The notes: generated by a model not told the origin, from the letters alone. A stretch of 64,000 nucleotides of DNA from Bacillus salipaludis (GCF_004358205.1 NZ_SMYO01000004.1:186001-250000), one strand, 5' to 3'; counted from the first letter of the stretch, positions 46,213-55,810 are shown. Numbers and translations: made by a program.

Positions 46213-46917
46213 CTATTTTGATTTTAATTCAGAGCCCTCTTTTACCCATTTATATCCTATTCCCCAAACGGTATAAAGATGGTTATCTATTGGAAATCCT
46301 GCATTTCTTAATTTTTCTCTTAAATTCCGAATATGAGAATCGACCGTTCGGTCATCGATATTTGAATTTAGGCCCCAAATGGCTGTAACTAAATGATCTC
46401 GGGAGTACACTTTCTTAGGATTTTTTAAAAACAATCCCATTAATGCAAATTCCTTTGGTGTAAGGGGAATATGTTGATTTTGAAATTTTAACTCCACAGT
46501 TTCTTCATTCCATTCTAATTCGTTGAAAATAAGCATATGTTGATGATCCTTTGAATGACTTGCCCTTCTTAATAATGCTTCAATCCTGGCCATTAGTTCA
46601 GCTTCGTGAAAGGGTTTCGTTACATAATCATCGGAGCCATGTTTTAATCCTTTGATTACATCGCTTGTTTCACTTCTAGCCGTTAACATGATAATGGGAA
46701 TATCTGAAAATTCCCTGATTTTTCGGCAGGTCATCCACCCATCCATTTCAGGCATCATCACATCAAGGAGTACGATGTCGATATTTTCCTTCTTCAGGTG
46801 CCTTAAAGCATCTTTCCCTGATTCAGCCTTCAAACATCTATAATCATAAGGTGTTAAATATAGACATAAAAGGTCGAGCATACGGGTTTCGTCATCCACT
46901 AGTAAAATTGTCTTCAA
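46213..46917 (-). CDS. OmpR-family response regulator
   Basis: 234 residues, TTG start (46917) after AAGGTGGGAG. Receiver domain with DD at residues 8-9 and phospho-Asp in IDIVLLDVMMPEMDG, TAR motif MLTARSE and Lys in YVTKPF. The C-terminal winged helix (LTPKEFALMGLFLKNPKKVY, VDSHIRNLREKLR) binds DNA. The kinase gene follows after 9 bases, so they are co-transcribed. The target operon is not evident; the divergent repeat-protein gene 227 bases away is a candidate. Confidence 0.93.
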   Translation of the reverse strand: MKTILLVDDETRMLDLLCLYLTPYDYRCLKAESGKDALRHLKKENIDIVLLDVMMPEMDGWMTCRKIREFSDIPIIMLTARSETSDVIKGLKHGSDDYVTKPFHEAELMARIEALLRRASHSKDHQHMLIFNELEWNEETVELKFQNQHIPLTPKEFALMGLFLKNPKKVYSRDHLVTAIWGLNSNIDDRTVDSHIRNLREKLRNAGFPIDNHLYTVWGIGYKWVKEGSELKSK

Positions 46918-47144
46918 AACTCTCCCACCTTACCCTAAGTTACGATCATTATAAAAGAAAAATATGAAGAAACCTTGCAGATTAAGTGTTTTATTATTTC
47001 GATTTTGTGTCAATTGGCTCGGCTTTCATAAATGACAAACTTTGTCCAAGGAAAAACCATAGTTTCTGCACACTTTTCCATTAAAGTGAAACCATGTTAA
47101 TTAATACTCTTATTTTATACTTTATGGGAATGAGGTGAATAGTT

Positions 47145-47597
47145 TTGAAGGCTAAATGGATGTTTATGATTATTCTGGTTATTGTATTTTCCGGTGGAAG
47201 AATGGCTATGGCAGATGAAGGGAATCAAAAGATGCCATCAACATCAAGCCTTAACGGAAACGAACTTTCCGAGCACAACATAGAAGGAATGGACGTGAGC
47301 GGGGAACACACCGCTGACAGCCATGATATGGAAGGAATGGACATGAGCGGGGAACACACCACGGACAGTCATGATATGGAAGGAATGGATATGAGCGGGG
47401 AATACAACACTGAAAATCATGATATGGAAGGAATGGACATGGAGGGCAGTGGACACTCCCATGGAACGGTAATTGAAAAACCAGCTAATTTAATGGTGTT
47501 GGATACTTATGGTGCAGTTAATCTTTCGTTTATTGTGATTGGAATATGGAATAAGTGGTTTAGAAGAAAGGATGGTTCCAATGGCAATTCCAAGTAA
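47145..47597 (+). CDS. Exported Met/His-rich 16-residue-repeat protein, putative metal binder
   Basis: 150 residues, TTG start (47145) after AATGAGGTG. Signal peptide about residues 1-25 (ends MAMA). Four tandem units of about 16 residues follow, with core HDMEGMDMSGEH and interspersed Asp/Glu, then a short HSHG stretch, and a C-terminal hydrophobic segment (NLSFIVIGIW) with positive residues after it (a likely anchor). Met/His-rich arrays of this sort bind copper or silver in other exported proteins, but this protein matches no family I can name. It overlaps the polyferredoxin gene by 17 bases, so the two are probably co-translated. Confidence 0.75.
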   Translation: MKAKWMFMIILVIVFSGGRMAMADEGNQKMPSTSSLNGNELSEHNIEGMDVSGEHTADSHDMEGMDMSGEHTTDSHDMEGMDMSGEYNTENHDMEGMDMEGSGHSHGTVIEKPANLMVLDTYGAVNLSFIVIGIWNKWFRRKDGSNGNSK

Positions 47598-48966
47598 TCA
47601 ATTAACTAATGAGGAAAAACGGATGGAAGAAAAGCAGCCTTATAATCTATTATCCATACCGATTATAAAAAAATTTATTCAGAGCCGATGGTATCCAGGC
47701 ATTTTTCAATGGATCGTCCTCATCGTTTTTTCCGTTATTGTTTATGAATTAGTTGCCGGAACCGTTGACCCAACACGAAATGTCGGAACTTCGTTAACCT
47801 GGGTTTTATGGTGGCCGCTAATCCCAATCTTTTTCCTCGTCATTGGAAGGTTTTGGTGTGCGATTTGTCCATTTGGCAAATTGAGTGATATTGTTCGAAA
47901 AACGATTGGCAGTAATCGGCCGATGCCGAAATTTTTAAGAAAATATGGGCTTTGGATGATTGACCTTTTTTTTATCGGAATTACCTATAGCGATCATATT
48001 TGGGGAATTGTTGAATCCCCAAGAGGATCCGGTTATTTACTCCTATTACTAGTCACAATGGTAATTGCTACATCCGTTTTTTATGAACGAAGAACATTCT
48101 GTAAGACTCTTTGTTTCCTTGGAGGATTATCTGGTAACTATTCACGTTCTGGTTCATTAGAACTTCGCGGTACTCCGGAGATCTGTAAGACGTGTAAAAC
48201 TCAGGTCTGTTTTAAAGGGAGCGATAAGGCAGAAGGCTGCCCAATGTTTCAATTTGTAAGGACAATGGATTCATCGGCAGATTGTAACCTTTGCGGAAAC
48301 TGTGTGAAATCTTGTCCGAAAGACTCGATTCGGATTTCTCCAAGGGTACCTACATCGGAATTATGGGGAATCAAAAAACCGATGATTGAGCACACCTTCT
48401 TGGCAGCCGTTATTATGGGAATTGTGTTTGTTCAAAACATCACTATGGTATCCATCTGGCAGGATATTTTAAATGCAATTGGTTCCATAACCGGGACAGA
48501 TAATTATAATGTAAACTTTACGGTTGCCTTTATTATTTCAATGGCCATCCCAGTAGCACTATTATTAGGAACAGCAAAAATTGCAACCGTAACCGGTGGT
48601 TCGGCAGAAAAAGTAAAGAAAAACTTTATTCGATTCGGTTATGCGATTATTCCATTAGATTTAGCAGGTCACCTCGCACATAACCTTTTCCATATCATTA
48701 CGGAGGGAAAAGCAATCTGGTATAACACCGCAGCATTATTTGGGTTGAATGTAACAAGAGCGGATTTAGCATTTGCTCCTGCCTCATCTGTTCAAATGCT
48801 GCAGTATATTATTATCGTGATTGGAATGATTGGTTCCATTTATACAGCTTATCGAATTGGCAACAAAGGATCTTTTAAAGCATTGATGCCGTATTATACT
48901 TTAATGGTAATACTTGCAGTAGCAAATATTTATTTGTTCTCACTCCCAATGATGCACAGGGTCTAA
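47581..48966 (+). CDS. Polyferredoxin membrane protein (NapH/NosR/CcoG-like)
   Basis: 461 residues from the ATG at 47581, nine bases after GAAAGG; longer in-frame starts lie inside the previous gene. It has about eight to nine membrane segments. Cysteine motifs: CAICPFGK and CKTLCFLGG at membrane ends, a looser CKTCKTQVC...GCP set, and a canonical [4Fe-4S] motif CNLCGNCVKSCP. NapH and NosR relatives pass electrons from quinol through the membrane to extracytoplasmic enzymes, and similar proteins also support copper-enzyme assembly. The direction and partner are not determined here. Pairing with a Met/His-rich protein and a YVTN lipoprotein suggests a copper-linked redox unit. Confidence 0.8.
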   Translation: MAIPSNQLTNEEKRMEEKQPYNLLSIPIIKKFIQSRWYPGIFQWIVLIVFSVIVYELVAGTVDPTRNVGTSLTWVLWWPLIPIFFLVIGRFWCAICPFGKLSDIVRKTIGSNRPMPKFLRKYGLWMIDLFFIGITYSDHIWGIVESPRGSGYLLLLLVTMVIATSVFYERRTFCKTLCFLGGLSGNYSRSGSLELRGTPEICKTCKTQVCFKGSDKAEGCPMFQFVRTMDSSADCNLCGNCVKSCPKDSIRISPRVPTSELWGIKKPMIEHTFLAAVIMGIVFVQNITMVSIWQDILNAIGSITGTDNYNVNFTVAFIISMAIPVALLLGTAKIATVTGGSAEKVKKNFIRFGYAIIPLDLAGHLAHNLFHIITEGKAIWYNTAALFGLNVTRADLAFAPASSVQMLQYIIIVIGMIGSIYTAYRIGNKGSFKALMPYYTLMVILAVANIYLFSLPMMHRV

Positions 48967-48971
48967 AACAC

Positions 48972-49009
48972 TAAAAACCTTAGCCCATGATCAATGGGCT
49001 AAGGTTTTT
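48972..49009. terminator. Bidirectional terminator
   Basis: AAAACCTTAGCCCAT and ATGGGCTAAGGTTTT enclose six bases. It separates the convergent polyferredoxin and propeller genes. Confidence 0.88.
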
Positions 49010-49031
49010 AAATTGATGTATGCGGTGGGAA

Positions 49032-50096
49032 TCACGGCATGATACTAATTCCGTTAGGTGTTTTTCCAACGTTTATCGTCTTGACCACCTTATTTTGGGA
49101 GTTATCGATAACATTCACGGTGTTTTCAAACATATTGGTTACATACGTTAATTTATTGTCTGGACTTGTTACTACCCCATGTGAGCCTTTGCCCGTTTCA
49201 ATCGTTGCAGCCACATGTTTTGATTTTAAAACTACCTTAGTTATAGAATGTGAAGGGGAATCCGCTGTTCCTTGATTAGCGACGTAAGCAAATTGATTTC
49301 CCGGCCCAATATAAACCTGTGCAGGTCCATTTCCAACTTTGACCTTATCTACTTTTCCTGAAGCTAAATCTACAATGGCTAAGGCATTTTCTTTATTTAA
49401 TGTAACAACTAATGTCTTACCATCCGTTGTAATTCCCGTCGTGACGGGGGTTTCTCCAACTTTAATTTTTTTGTCCTCCTTCAGGGTTTGAAGGTTTAGA
49501 ACACTCACTGTGTCCTCCCCCATATTTGCCACATAGGCGAACTGGCTATCCTTGGATATTCTAAAACCGTGCGGGCCCTTTCCGGTCGGAATGGTTTTAA
49601 CTATCGCATAATTTTTAGCATCAATCACGGAAACAGTATTATCCTCATTGTTTGTAACCAAGACGTACTTCCCATTTTCCGTAAAGACGATATGCGCAGG
49701 GTGGTTGCCTACTTTTACTTCTTTCATAATTTTATCTTGAATTGGATCAAAGAATATTGCTTTTCCTGTCATATCCATAGAATTGTCATGGCCATGCCCA
49801 TTCATCATTTCCGGAACAACCGTAGCAGCTACCACTTTTCCATTAGGTGACACCTGAATATTATGAACGGCTCCATCAAACTTAAAGGTTGAAATAACCT
49901 TTTGCTCATTCAGGCTTATTTTTGAAATACTTCCACCTTCATTTGCTGTAAAGAGGAATCGAGCTTCCTGATTTGTTATTGATACCTGAGTTTTTTCCGT
50001 TTTTCCATTTTCCTTATTGGTTGTATTTCCACACCCTGCAAGGAATAGGGACAAAATTAACATGCTGGTAAAAAATAAAGCTAAATATTTTTTCAT
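49032..50096 (-). CDS. YVTN-repeat beta-propeller lipoprotein
   Basis: 354 residues with a lipoprotein signal (LFLAGC, Cys about residue 22). The rest is a seven-bladed YVTN/YncE-type propeller: VVAATVVPEMM, YVLVTNNEDNTVSVIDAKN, FAYVANMGEDTVSVLNLQT, FAYVANQGTADS, LTYVTNMFENTVNVIDNS. The first blades carry a His/Met insertion (NGHGHDNSMDM) reminiscent of the MDM repeats of the nearby exported protein. There is no catalytic motif I can point to. YncE-type proteins are surface or periplasmic and often of unknown role; some occur with copper or denitrification genes. RBS GGAGG. Confidence 0.82.
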   Translation of the reverse strand: MKKYLALFFTSMLILSLFLAGCGNTTNKENGKTEKTQVSITNQEARFLFTANEGGSISKISLNEQKVISTFKFDGAVHNIQVSPNGKVVAATVVPEMMNGHGHDNSMDMTGKAIFFDPIQDKIMKEVKVGNHPAHIVFTENGKYVLVTNNEDNTVSVIDAKNYAIVKTIPTGKGPHGFRISKDSQFAYVANMGEDTVSVLNLQTLKEDKKIKVGETPVTTGITTDGKTLVVTLNKENALAIVDLASGKVDKVKVGNGPAQVYIGPGNQFAYVANQGTADSPSHSITKVVLKSKHVAATIETGKGSHGVVTSPDNKLTYVTNMFENTVNVIDNSQNKVVKTINVGKTPNGISIMP

Positions 50097-50310
50097 TGAT
50101 TTTTCCTCCTTTGCAATTTCAATACCATGATAATGTTTAAATTTGCAGAAAGTATGGATTTTGATAAAAATGTTACAATCAGCTATAAATACACGGGAGT
50201 TTTGGCGAATTTATGACAAAATCAAAAATGCATTATTTCTTGATAGTTATCTGATAAAGTTATTTTTAAGTAATACTGTTAAAAAAATATAAACAAATTA
50301 TAAATCGGGC

Positions 50311-50340
50311 TTTACATAGGGTAGGGGGGTATAGTATTGT
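50311..50340 (+). promoter_or_regulatory. copZ promoter with CsoR-like operator
   Basis: TTTACA (50311-50316) and TATTGT (50335-50340) at 18 bases form a plausible promoter. The spacer contains GGGTAGGGGGGTAT, which matches the GC-rich CsoR operator style upstream of copZA in bacilli. A Cu(I)-responsive repressor would sit between -35 and -10. csoR itself is not in the window. Confidence 0.65.
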
Positions 50341-50389
50341 TAAAAATAAGAAAAAAATTAATTAACAATATCCGAAGGGAATGAACATA

Positions 50390-50596
50390 ATGGAAAAGGT
50401 ATCATTAAATGTTATAGGAATGTCTTGCGGTCATTGTGTAAAAGCAGTAGAAGGAAGCGTCGGTGCACTTAACGGTGTCTGTTCCGTTAAGGTCGATTTG
50501 AAGGCAGCAAAAGTGGATGTAGAGTTTAATCCAAATGAAATTTCATTGGATAAAATAAAGGAAACCATTGATGACCAAGGTTATGATGTGAAATAA
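50390..50596 (+). CDS. copZ: Copper chaperone CopZ
   Basis: 68 residues from the ATG at 50390 behind GAAGGGAATG (an ATG at 50381 is too close to the site). One HMA domain with the metal loop GMSCGHCVKAVEG (MxCxxC). It delivers Cu(I) to CopA in the cytoplasm. copA follows after a hairpin spacer. Confidence 0.95.
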   Translation: MEKVSLNVIGMSCGHCVKAVEGSVGALNGVCSVKVDLKAAKVDVEFNPNEISLDKIKETIDDQGYDVK

Positions 50597-50601
50597 AGAG
50601 T

Positions 50602-50641
50602 GTGAAAAAGACGTGCTAGCTCCTAGCACGTTCCTTTTCAC
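50602..50641 (+). terminator. Hairpin between copZ and copA
   Basis: ACGTGCTAG (50611-50619) and CTAGCACG (50623-50630), extended by GTGAAAA/TTTTCAC. It may uncouple copZ and copA levels, especially since a second operator-like site follows. Confidence 0.65.
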
Positions 50642-50648
50642 AAAAATA

Positions 50649-50667
50649 TATACCTATATAGGGTATA
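50649..50667 (+). promoter_or_regulatory. Possible second copper operator before copA
   Basis: TATACCTATATAGGGTATA is nearly palindromic, with ACC/GGGT arms like CsoR sites, and lies directly before the AAGGAG of copA. Confidence 0.4.
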
Positions 50668-50681
50668 AGGAGCTGGCTTTT

Positions 50682-53093
50682 ATGAGTCAAAATATAAAAG
50701 AGACTAATTTACAGATTTCTGGAATGACCTGTGCTGCATGTGCCATTAGAATTGAAAAAGGTCTTAATAAATTAGAAGGCGTTGAAACTGCAAATGTGAA
50801 TCTGGCCTTGGAAAAATCTAATGTTAAATATGATCCCGAAAAAATCAAGGTCGAAGAAATAGAAAAAAAGATTAAGGATTTAGGATACGAGGTTGTCAAT
50901 GAAAAAACTGAATTTGATATCACTGGAATGACATGTGCCGCTTGTGCGGCCCGAATCGAAAAAGGCCTTACTAAATTAGAGGGTGTTGTAAGGGCAAATG
51001 TGAATTTAGCCTTAGAAAAAGCGACAGTGGAGTACAATAGTGGGGTTCTCTCAACAGGTGAAATCATTCAAAAGGTGGAAACCCTCGGTTATGGTGCTCA
51101 TATCAAGGAAGATGTAAAAGATACGATTGACTATCGCCAAAAGGAAATTGAAAAACAAACAGGGAAGTTTCTTTTTTCGAGCATCCTTTCAATCCCGCTT
51201 TTATGGGCAATGGTAGGTCATTTCAGTTTCACTTCATTCATATGGGTTCCGGATATGTTTATGAATCCGTGGGTTCAATTAGCTTTGGCCACTCCGGTTC
51301 AGTTCATGATTGGGAAACAGTTTTATGTTGGTGCCTATAAAGCTTTAAAAAATAAGGGTGCCAATATGGATGTTCTCGTTTCACTGGGAACTTCCGCTGC
51401 TTATTTTTATAGTTTATATCTATCTATTGTCTCTATTGGAAGTCACGGAAATTCAGTGGAGCTTTATTATGAAACAAGTTCAATCCTGATTACATTGATC
51501 ATTCTTGGAAAGCTGTTTGAGGCGAAAGCAAAGGGTCGTTCATCTGAAGCGATTAAGAAATTGATGGGTCTTCAAGCGAAGACAGCAATGGTTGAGAGAG
51601 CAGGAATTGAACAGGAGGTCCCGATTGAGGAAGTAATCGTTGGGGATATCCTTCATATTAAACCCGGTGAGAAGATTCCAGTCGATGGAAAGATAATAGA
51701 GGGCCGTTCGGCTATTGATGAGTCGATGTTAACAGGTGAAAGCGTTCCTGTTGATAAAAGTCCTGGTGATGAGGTAATTGGAGCTACCATCAATAAAAAT
51801 GGATTTCTCAAAGTGGAAGCAACAAAAGTTGGCAGGGATACAGCTTTGGCACAGATCATTAAAGTTGTGGAAGAAGCCCAGGGATCAAAAGCGCCGATCC
51901 AACGTCTAGCTGATAAAATTTCCGGCATATTTGTCCCTATTGTTGTGGCACTTGCCGTCCTAGCCTTTGTTGTTTGGTATTTTTTCGTAACACCCGGGGA
52001 TTTTGCAGAGGCGTTGGAGAAGTTGATTGCGGTTCTCGTAATTGCCTGCCCGTGTGCATTGGGATTGGCAACACCAACTTCGATTATGGCTGGTTCAGGG
52101 CGAGCAGCAGAATATGGAATTCTGTTTAAAGGCGGGGAACACTTGGAAATGACGCATAAAATTTCTACTGTTGTTCTCGATAAAACTGGCACAGTTACAA
52201 ATGGTACACCGGTTTTAACCGATGTTTTCACAAACAACTCTAAATCAGAAGAATTTTTATCACTTGTGGGATCAGCTGAGAAACAATCCGAACACCCACT
52301 TGCTCAAGCGATTGTTCAAGGGATTAAAGATAAAGGAATTGCTTTAAAGGATGTAACGGAGTTTGAAGCGATTCCTGGATTTGGTATAAAGGCAATTGTC
52401 GAAGGAAAAGAGCTGCTGGTGGGAACAAGAAAGTTAATGAAACAGTTTAATGTATCTGCGGAAAATGCTCTTGATCAGATGGATGTATTAGAAAGGGCTG
52501 GAAAAACCGCGATGCTTACAGCAATAAATGGTCATTTTGCAGGAATAGTGGCCGTGGCGGATACGATAAAAGAAACATCCCAAACAGCGATCAGCCGCCT
52601 AAGAAATATGGGAATTGAAGTAATCATGATTACAGGGGATAATCAGCAAACAGCAAATGCCATTGCAGTTCAGGTTGGAGTAGACCAGGTAATTGCTGAG
52701 GTACTTCCTGAAGGGAAGGCGGATGAAATCAAGAAGCTTCAGGCACAAGGTAAAAAGGTTGCCATGGTTGGAGATGGAATCAATGATGCACCGGCCCTTG
52801 CTATTGCCGATATCGGTATGGCGATTGGGACTGGTACGGATGTGGCGATGGAGGCAGCTGATATTACACTAATTCGCGGGGATTTAAATAGTATTGCTGA
52901 TGCCATTTTTATGAGTAAAAAGACGATTCGTAATATTAAACAGAACCTTTTTTGGGCGCTTGCCTATAACACACTTGGTATTCCGGTTGCTGCGCTTGGG
53001 TTCCTTGCACCTTGGCTTGCAGGGGCAGCAATGGCATTCAGTTCCGTTTCAGTTGTTTTGAATGCATTACGGTTGCAAAAGGTTAAATTGTAA
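50682..53093 (+). CDS. copA: Cu(I)-exporting P1B-type ATPase CopA
   Basis: 803 residues from the ATG at 50682 behind AAGGAGCTGG. Two N-terminal HMA domains (GMTCAACAIRIE and GMTCAACAARIE, about residues 13 and 81), eight membrane segments, the translocation motif ACPCALGLATP, phosphorylation site DKTGTVT, TGES loop, and hinge GDGINDAPALA. It pumps Cu(I) out of the cytoplasm using ATP, fed by CopZ. Confidence 0.97.
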   Translation: MSQNIKETNLQISGMTCAACAIRIEKGLNKLEGVETANVNLALEKSNVKYDPEKIKVEEIEKKIKDLGYEVVNEKTEFDITGMTCAACAARIEKGLTKLEGVVRANVNLALEKATVEYNSGVLSTGEIIQKVETLGYGAHIKEDVKDTIDYRQKEIEKQTGKFLFSSILSIPLLWAMVGHFSFTSFIWVPDMFMNPWVQLALATPVQFMIGKQFYVGAYKALKNKGANMDVLVSLGTSAAYFYSLYLSIVSIGSHGNSVELYYETSSILITLIILGKLFEAKAKGRSSEAIKKLMGLQAKTAMVERAGIEQEVPIEEVIVGDILHIKPGEKIPVDGKIIEGRSAIDESMLTGESVPVDKSPGDEVIGATINKNGFLKVEATKVGRDTALAQIIKVVEEAQGSKAPIQRLADKISGIFVPIVVALAVLAFVVWYFFVTPGDFAEALEKLIAVLVIACPCALGLATPTSIMAGSGRAAEYGILFKGGEHLEMTHKISTVVLDKTGTVTNGTPVLTDVFTNNSKSEEFLSLVGSAEKQSEHPLAQAIVQGIKDKGIALKDVTEFEAIPGFGIKAIVEGKELLVGTRKLMKQFNVSAENALDQMDVLERAGKTAMLTAINGHFAGIVAVADTIKETSQTAISRLRNMGIEVIMITGDNQQTANAIAVQVGVDQVIAEVLPEGKADEIKKLQAQGKKVAMVGDGINDAPALAIADIGMAIGTGTDVAMEAADITLIRGDLNSIADAIFMSKKTIRNIKQNLFWALAYNTLGIPVAALGFLAPWLAGAAMAFSSVSVVLNALRLQKVKL

Positions 53094-53122
53094 AGGTGTG
53101 GATATGATCCACTCCTTTTTAT
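53093..53122 (+). terminator. Terminator after copA
   Basis: GGTGTGGAT and ATCCACTCC (one mismatch), then TTTTT. Confidence 0.6.
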
Positions 53123-53241
53123 GGTGAAATCCTTATAGGAAATACGGAATTTCAATAGCTAATTTCATTTTTCTGTTGCAATTTTGTGAATAAATTTTTA
53201 GAATTAATTAACAGAAATGAATGAATGAGGTGTACCCATTG

Positions 53242-53472
53242 GTGATTAAATTTTTGTCGGCGCTTATTTTGCCGGGCTTACTCGTTTTGTTTTTTACACG
53301 GGTCACTTACAATCGGATTATAGGACTTGCATTAACCGTCGCACTTATTGCTGCTTCTGCTTATAAAGGTTATACCCATACTTTACCGCTTATTATCATC
53401 GATGCTCTATCATTGACGGCCGGTTTTTGGCTGGCTGCAAAAATGAAGCCGAGAATCATAAAAAAAAGCTAG
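53242..53472 (+). CDS. csbA: General stress membrane protein CsbA
   Basis: 76 residues from the GTG at 53242, or the TTG at 53239, behind GAGGTG; the ATG at 53221 overlaps that site. The protein is nearly all hydrophobic segments, LPGLLVLFFTRVTYN, then GLALTVALIAASAYKGYTH, the CsbA pattern. In B. subtilis csbA is sigma-B-controlled and lies just before uvrBA, as here. Function is unknown. No sigma-B promoter was recognised upstream. Confidence 0.85.
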   Translation: MIKFLSALILPGLLVLFFTRVTYNRIIGLALTVALIAASAYKGYTHTLPLIIIDALSLTAGFWLAAKMKPRIIKKS

Positions 53473-53512
53473 AAGTCTGCCAAATCAGGATTTGGCAGGC
53501 TTTTTGTTTTTT
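53470..53512 (+). terminator. Terminator after csbA
   Basis: TCTGCCAAATC and GATTTGGCAGG, followed by a T-run. Confidence 0.85.
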
Positions 53513-53535
53513 ATAATTAATAGACAGGATATTGG

Positions 53536-53565
53536 ATTCGCGGATAAACCTGGTCAATTCGCGGA
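53536..53565. repeat. Short direct repeat in the csbA-uvrB spacer
   Basis: ATTCGCGGA occurs at 53536-53544 and 53557-53565, 21 bases apart. The rest of this 358-base spacer holds the LexA-like site and the uvrB ribosome site. Confidence 0.45.
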
Positions 53566-53668
53566 AAAACATTTAGTTTCAGAAAGACTAGTAATTTTAC
53601 GACGGTATTCTATTTAATTTTAATTTGAGTGTAATATAGGTAGGAAAACAGCACTTATTTCAAAAAAA

Positions 53669-53682
53669 CGAATATTCGTTCG
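53669..53682. promoter_or_regulatory. LexA (DinR) box upstream of uvrBA
   Basis: CGAATATTCGTTCG differs by one base from the Bacillus SOS-box consensus CGAACNNNNGTTCG. It lies about 150 bases before uvrB, whose SOS control is known in B. subtilis. Confidence 0.7.
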
Positions 53683-53830
53683 CATATTATTGGTTTGTTT
53701 TTGGTGTTTTGTGGTAACATGGTAATATATATTATGGAAAGAATCACTTTTCAGCCGCAACCGGTCCGAGACTTTCTTAAAAAGGCAGAAAAGTAATGAA
53801 TCGAACCTATTGTATTTAGGGGGAAATTTT

Positions 53831-55810
53831 GTGAAGGACCAATTTGAATTAGTATCTAAATATTCGCCGCAGGGCGACCAACCTGAAGCTATCCGTCAAT
53901 TAGTGCAAGGAATCCATGAAAATAAACGTTATCAAACCCTTTTAGGAGCAACTGGGACGGGTAAAACATTTACGATTTCCAATGTCATTAAAGCGGTAAA
54001 TAAGCCAACCCTTGTGATTGCTCACAATAAAACCTTGGCCGGCCAGCTGTACAGTGAGTTTAAGGAATTCTTCCCAAACAATGCTGTGGAGTACTTTGTC
54101 AGCTACTATGATTACTATCAGCCGGAAGCCTATGTTCCACAGACTGATACATTTATTGAAAAAGATGCAAGCATCAACGATGAAATTGATAAATTGCGGC
54201 ACTCAGCAACCTCTTCGCTTTTTGAGCGGAATGATGTCATCATCATTGCCAGTGTTTCGTGTATTTATGGTCTCGGTTCGCCAGAGGAATATCGTGAAAT
54301 GGTACTTTCACTCCGAACAGGGATGGAAATTGAACGCAATCAGCTGCTCCATCGTCTCGTCGATATCCAATATGAACGAAACGACATCGATTTCAAACGG
54401 GGAACATTCCGTGTCCGCGGTGATGTGGTCGAGATCTTCCCGGTTTCACGGGATGAGCACTGTATGCGTGTTGAATTTTTCGGCGATGAAATCGACCGGA
54501 TTCGTGAAGTAGATGCCTTGACAGGAGAAATTATTGGAGAGCGGGACCATGTAGCTATTTTCCCTGCCTCCCACTTCGTTACGAGAGAAGAAAAGATGCG
54601 CATTGCCATTGAAAACATTGAAAAAGAACTCGAAGAACGCCTAAAGGTCCTTCGGGAAAATGATAAATTGCTTGAGGCTCAGCGAATCGAACAGCGGACA
54701 CGCTACGACCTGGAAATGATGAGGGAAATGGGCTTTTGTTCAGGTATTGAGAACTACTCGCGCCATCTAACATTACGGCCGCCAGGTTCGACACCTTATA
54801 CCCTATTAGACTATTTTCCAGAGGATTTTTTAATGGTTATTGATGAATCACACGTGACATTGCCACAGGTCAGAGGAATGTTTAATGGGGATAAAGCTCG
54901 GAAAGAAGTGCTTGTTGAACACGGATTCCGCCTGCCTTCCGCATTAGACAACCGGCCGCTTACGTTTGATGAATTTGAAAAACATATTCACAATATTATT
55001 TTTGTGTCCGCCACCCCTGGTCCCTTCGAGCTAGAGCATACACCGGAAATGGTTGAACAAATTATTCGTCCAACCGGCTTGTTAGATCCGCCAATTGAAG
55101 TTCGTCCAATTGAAGGACAGATTGATGATTTAATTGGTGAAATCCAGGATCGAGTGAAGCGTAATGAACGTGTGCTGATTACAACATTAACGAAAAAAAT
55201 GTCAGAGGACCTAACCGATTACTTAAAAGAAATCGGCATTAAAGTCCAATACCTTCATTCAGAAGTCAAAACGCTTGAGCGGATTGAAATAATTCGCGAG
55301 CTGCGTCTTGGTAAATATGATGTCCTCGTTGGAATTAACCTGCTCAGGGAAGGTCTCGATATACCGGAGGTTTCGCTTGTAGCTATTTTAGATGCGGATA
55401 AAGAAGGGTTCCTCCGTTCGGAACGCTCTTTAATCCAAACGATTGGACGTGCGGCCCGGAATGCAAACGGACAGGTAATCATGTATGCTGATCGGATGAC
55501 TAATTCAATGGAAATGGCGATTAGTGAAACGAAGCGCCGTCGCGAGATCCAGGAGGAATATAACCAAAAGCACGGGATAACACCAAAAACGATACAGAAG
55601 GATATTCGCGATGTTATTCGTGCAACGCATGCGGCTGAGGAGCAGGAAGACTACAAACCGGCAGCAGCACTTGGCAAGCTGTCCAAGAAAGAAAAAGAAC
55701 GCTTAATTGCCGATATGGAAAAAGAAATGAAGGAAGCCGCCAAGGCGCTTAATTTCGAGCGTGCCGCCGAGCTTCGTGATTTAATTTTAGAATTGAAAGC
55801 GGAAGGATAA
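53831..55810 (+). CDS. uvrB: Excinuclease ABC subunit B
   Basis: 659 residues from the GTG at 53831 behind AGGGGG; the apparent ATG at 53810 lies inside the leader. Walker [11 protein letters not shown], the beta-hairpin [10 protein letters not shown], motif [13 protein letters not shown], motif [11 protein letters not shown], and a C-terminal UVR domain ([22 protein letters not shown]). It verifies DNA damage in nucleotide excision repair. Confidence 0.98.
   Translation: MKDQFELVSKYSPQGDQPEAIRQLVQGIHENKRYQTLLGATGTGKTFTISNVIKAVNKPTLVIAHNKTLAGQLYSEFKEFFPNNAVEYFVSYYDYYQPEAYVPQTDTFIEKDASINDEIDKLRHSATSSLFERNDVIIIASVSCIYGLGSPEEYREMVLSLRTGMEIERNQLLHRLVDIQYERNDIDFKRGTFRVRGDVVEIFPVSRDEHCMRVEFFGDEIDRIREVDALTGEIIGERDHVAIFPASHFVTREEKMRIAIENIEKELEERLKVLRENDKLLEAQRIEQRTRYDLEMMREMGFCSGIENYSRHLTLRPPGSTPYTLLDYFPEDFLMVIDESHVTLPQVRGMFNGDKARKEVLVEHGFRLPSALDNRPLTFDEFEKHIHNIIFVSATPGPFELEHTPEMVEQIIRPTGLLDPPIEVRPIEGQIDDLIGEIQDRVKRNERVLITTLTKKMSEDLTDYLKEIGIKVQYLHSEVKTLERIEIIRELRLGKYDVLVGINLLREGLDIPEVSLVAILDADKEGFLRSERSLIQTIGRAARNANGQVIMYADRMTNSMEMAISETKRRREIQEEYNQKHGITPKTIQKDIRDVIRATHAAEEQEDYKPAAALGKLSKKEKERLIADMEKEMKEAAKALNFERAAELRDLILELKAEG

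Noticed and set aside
51653..52237. Long minus-strand frame inside copA
   Set aside because: Shadow of a strongly supported P-type ATPase; no ribosome site or family resemblance.
54018..54512. 164-codon frame inside uvrB
   Set aside because: Out-of-frame shadow of uvrB with no sequence meaning.
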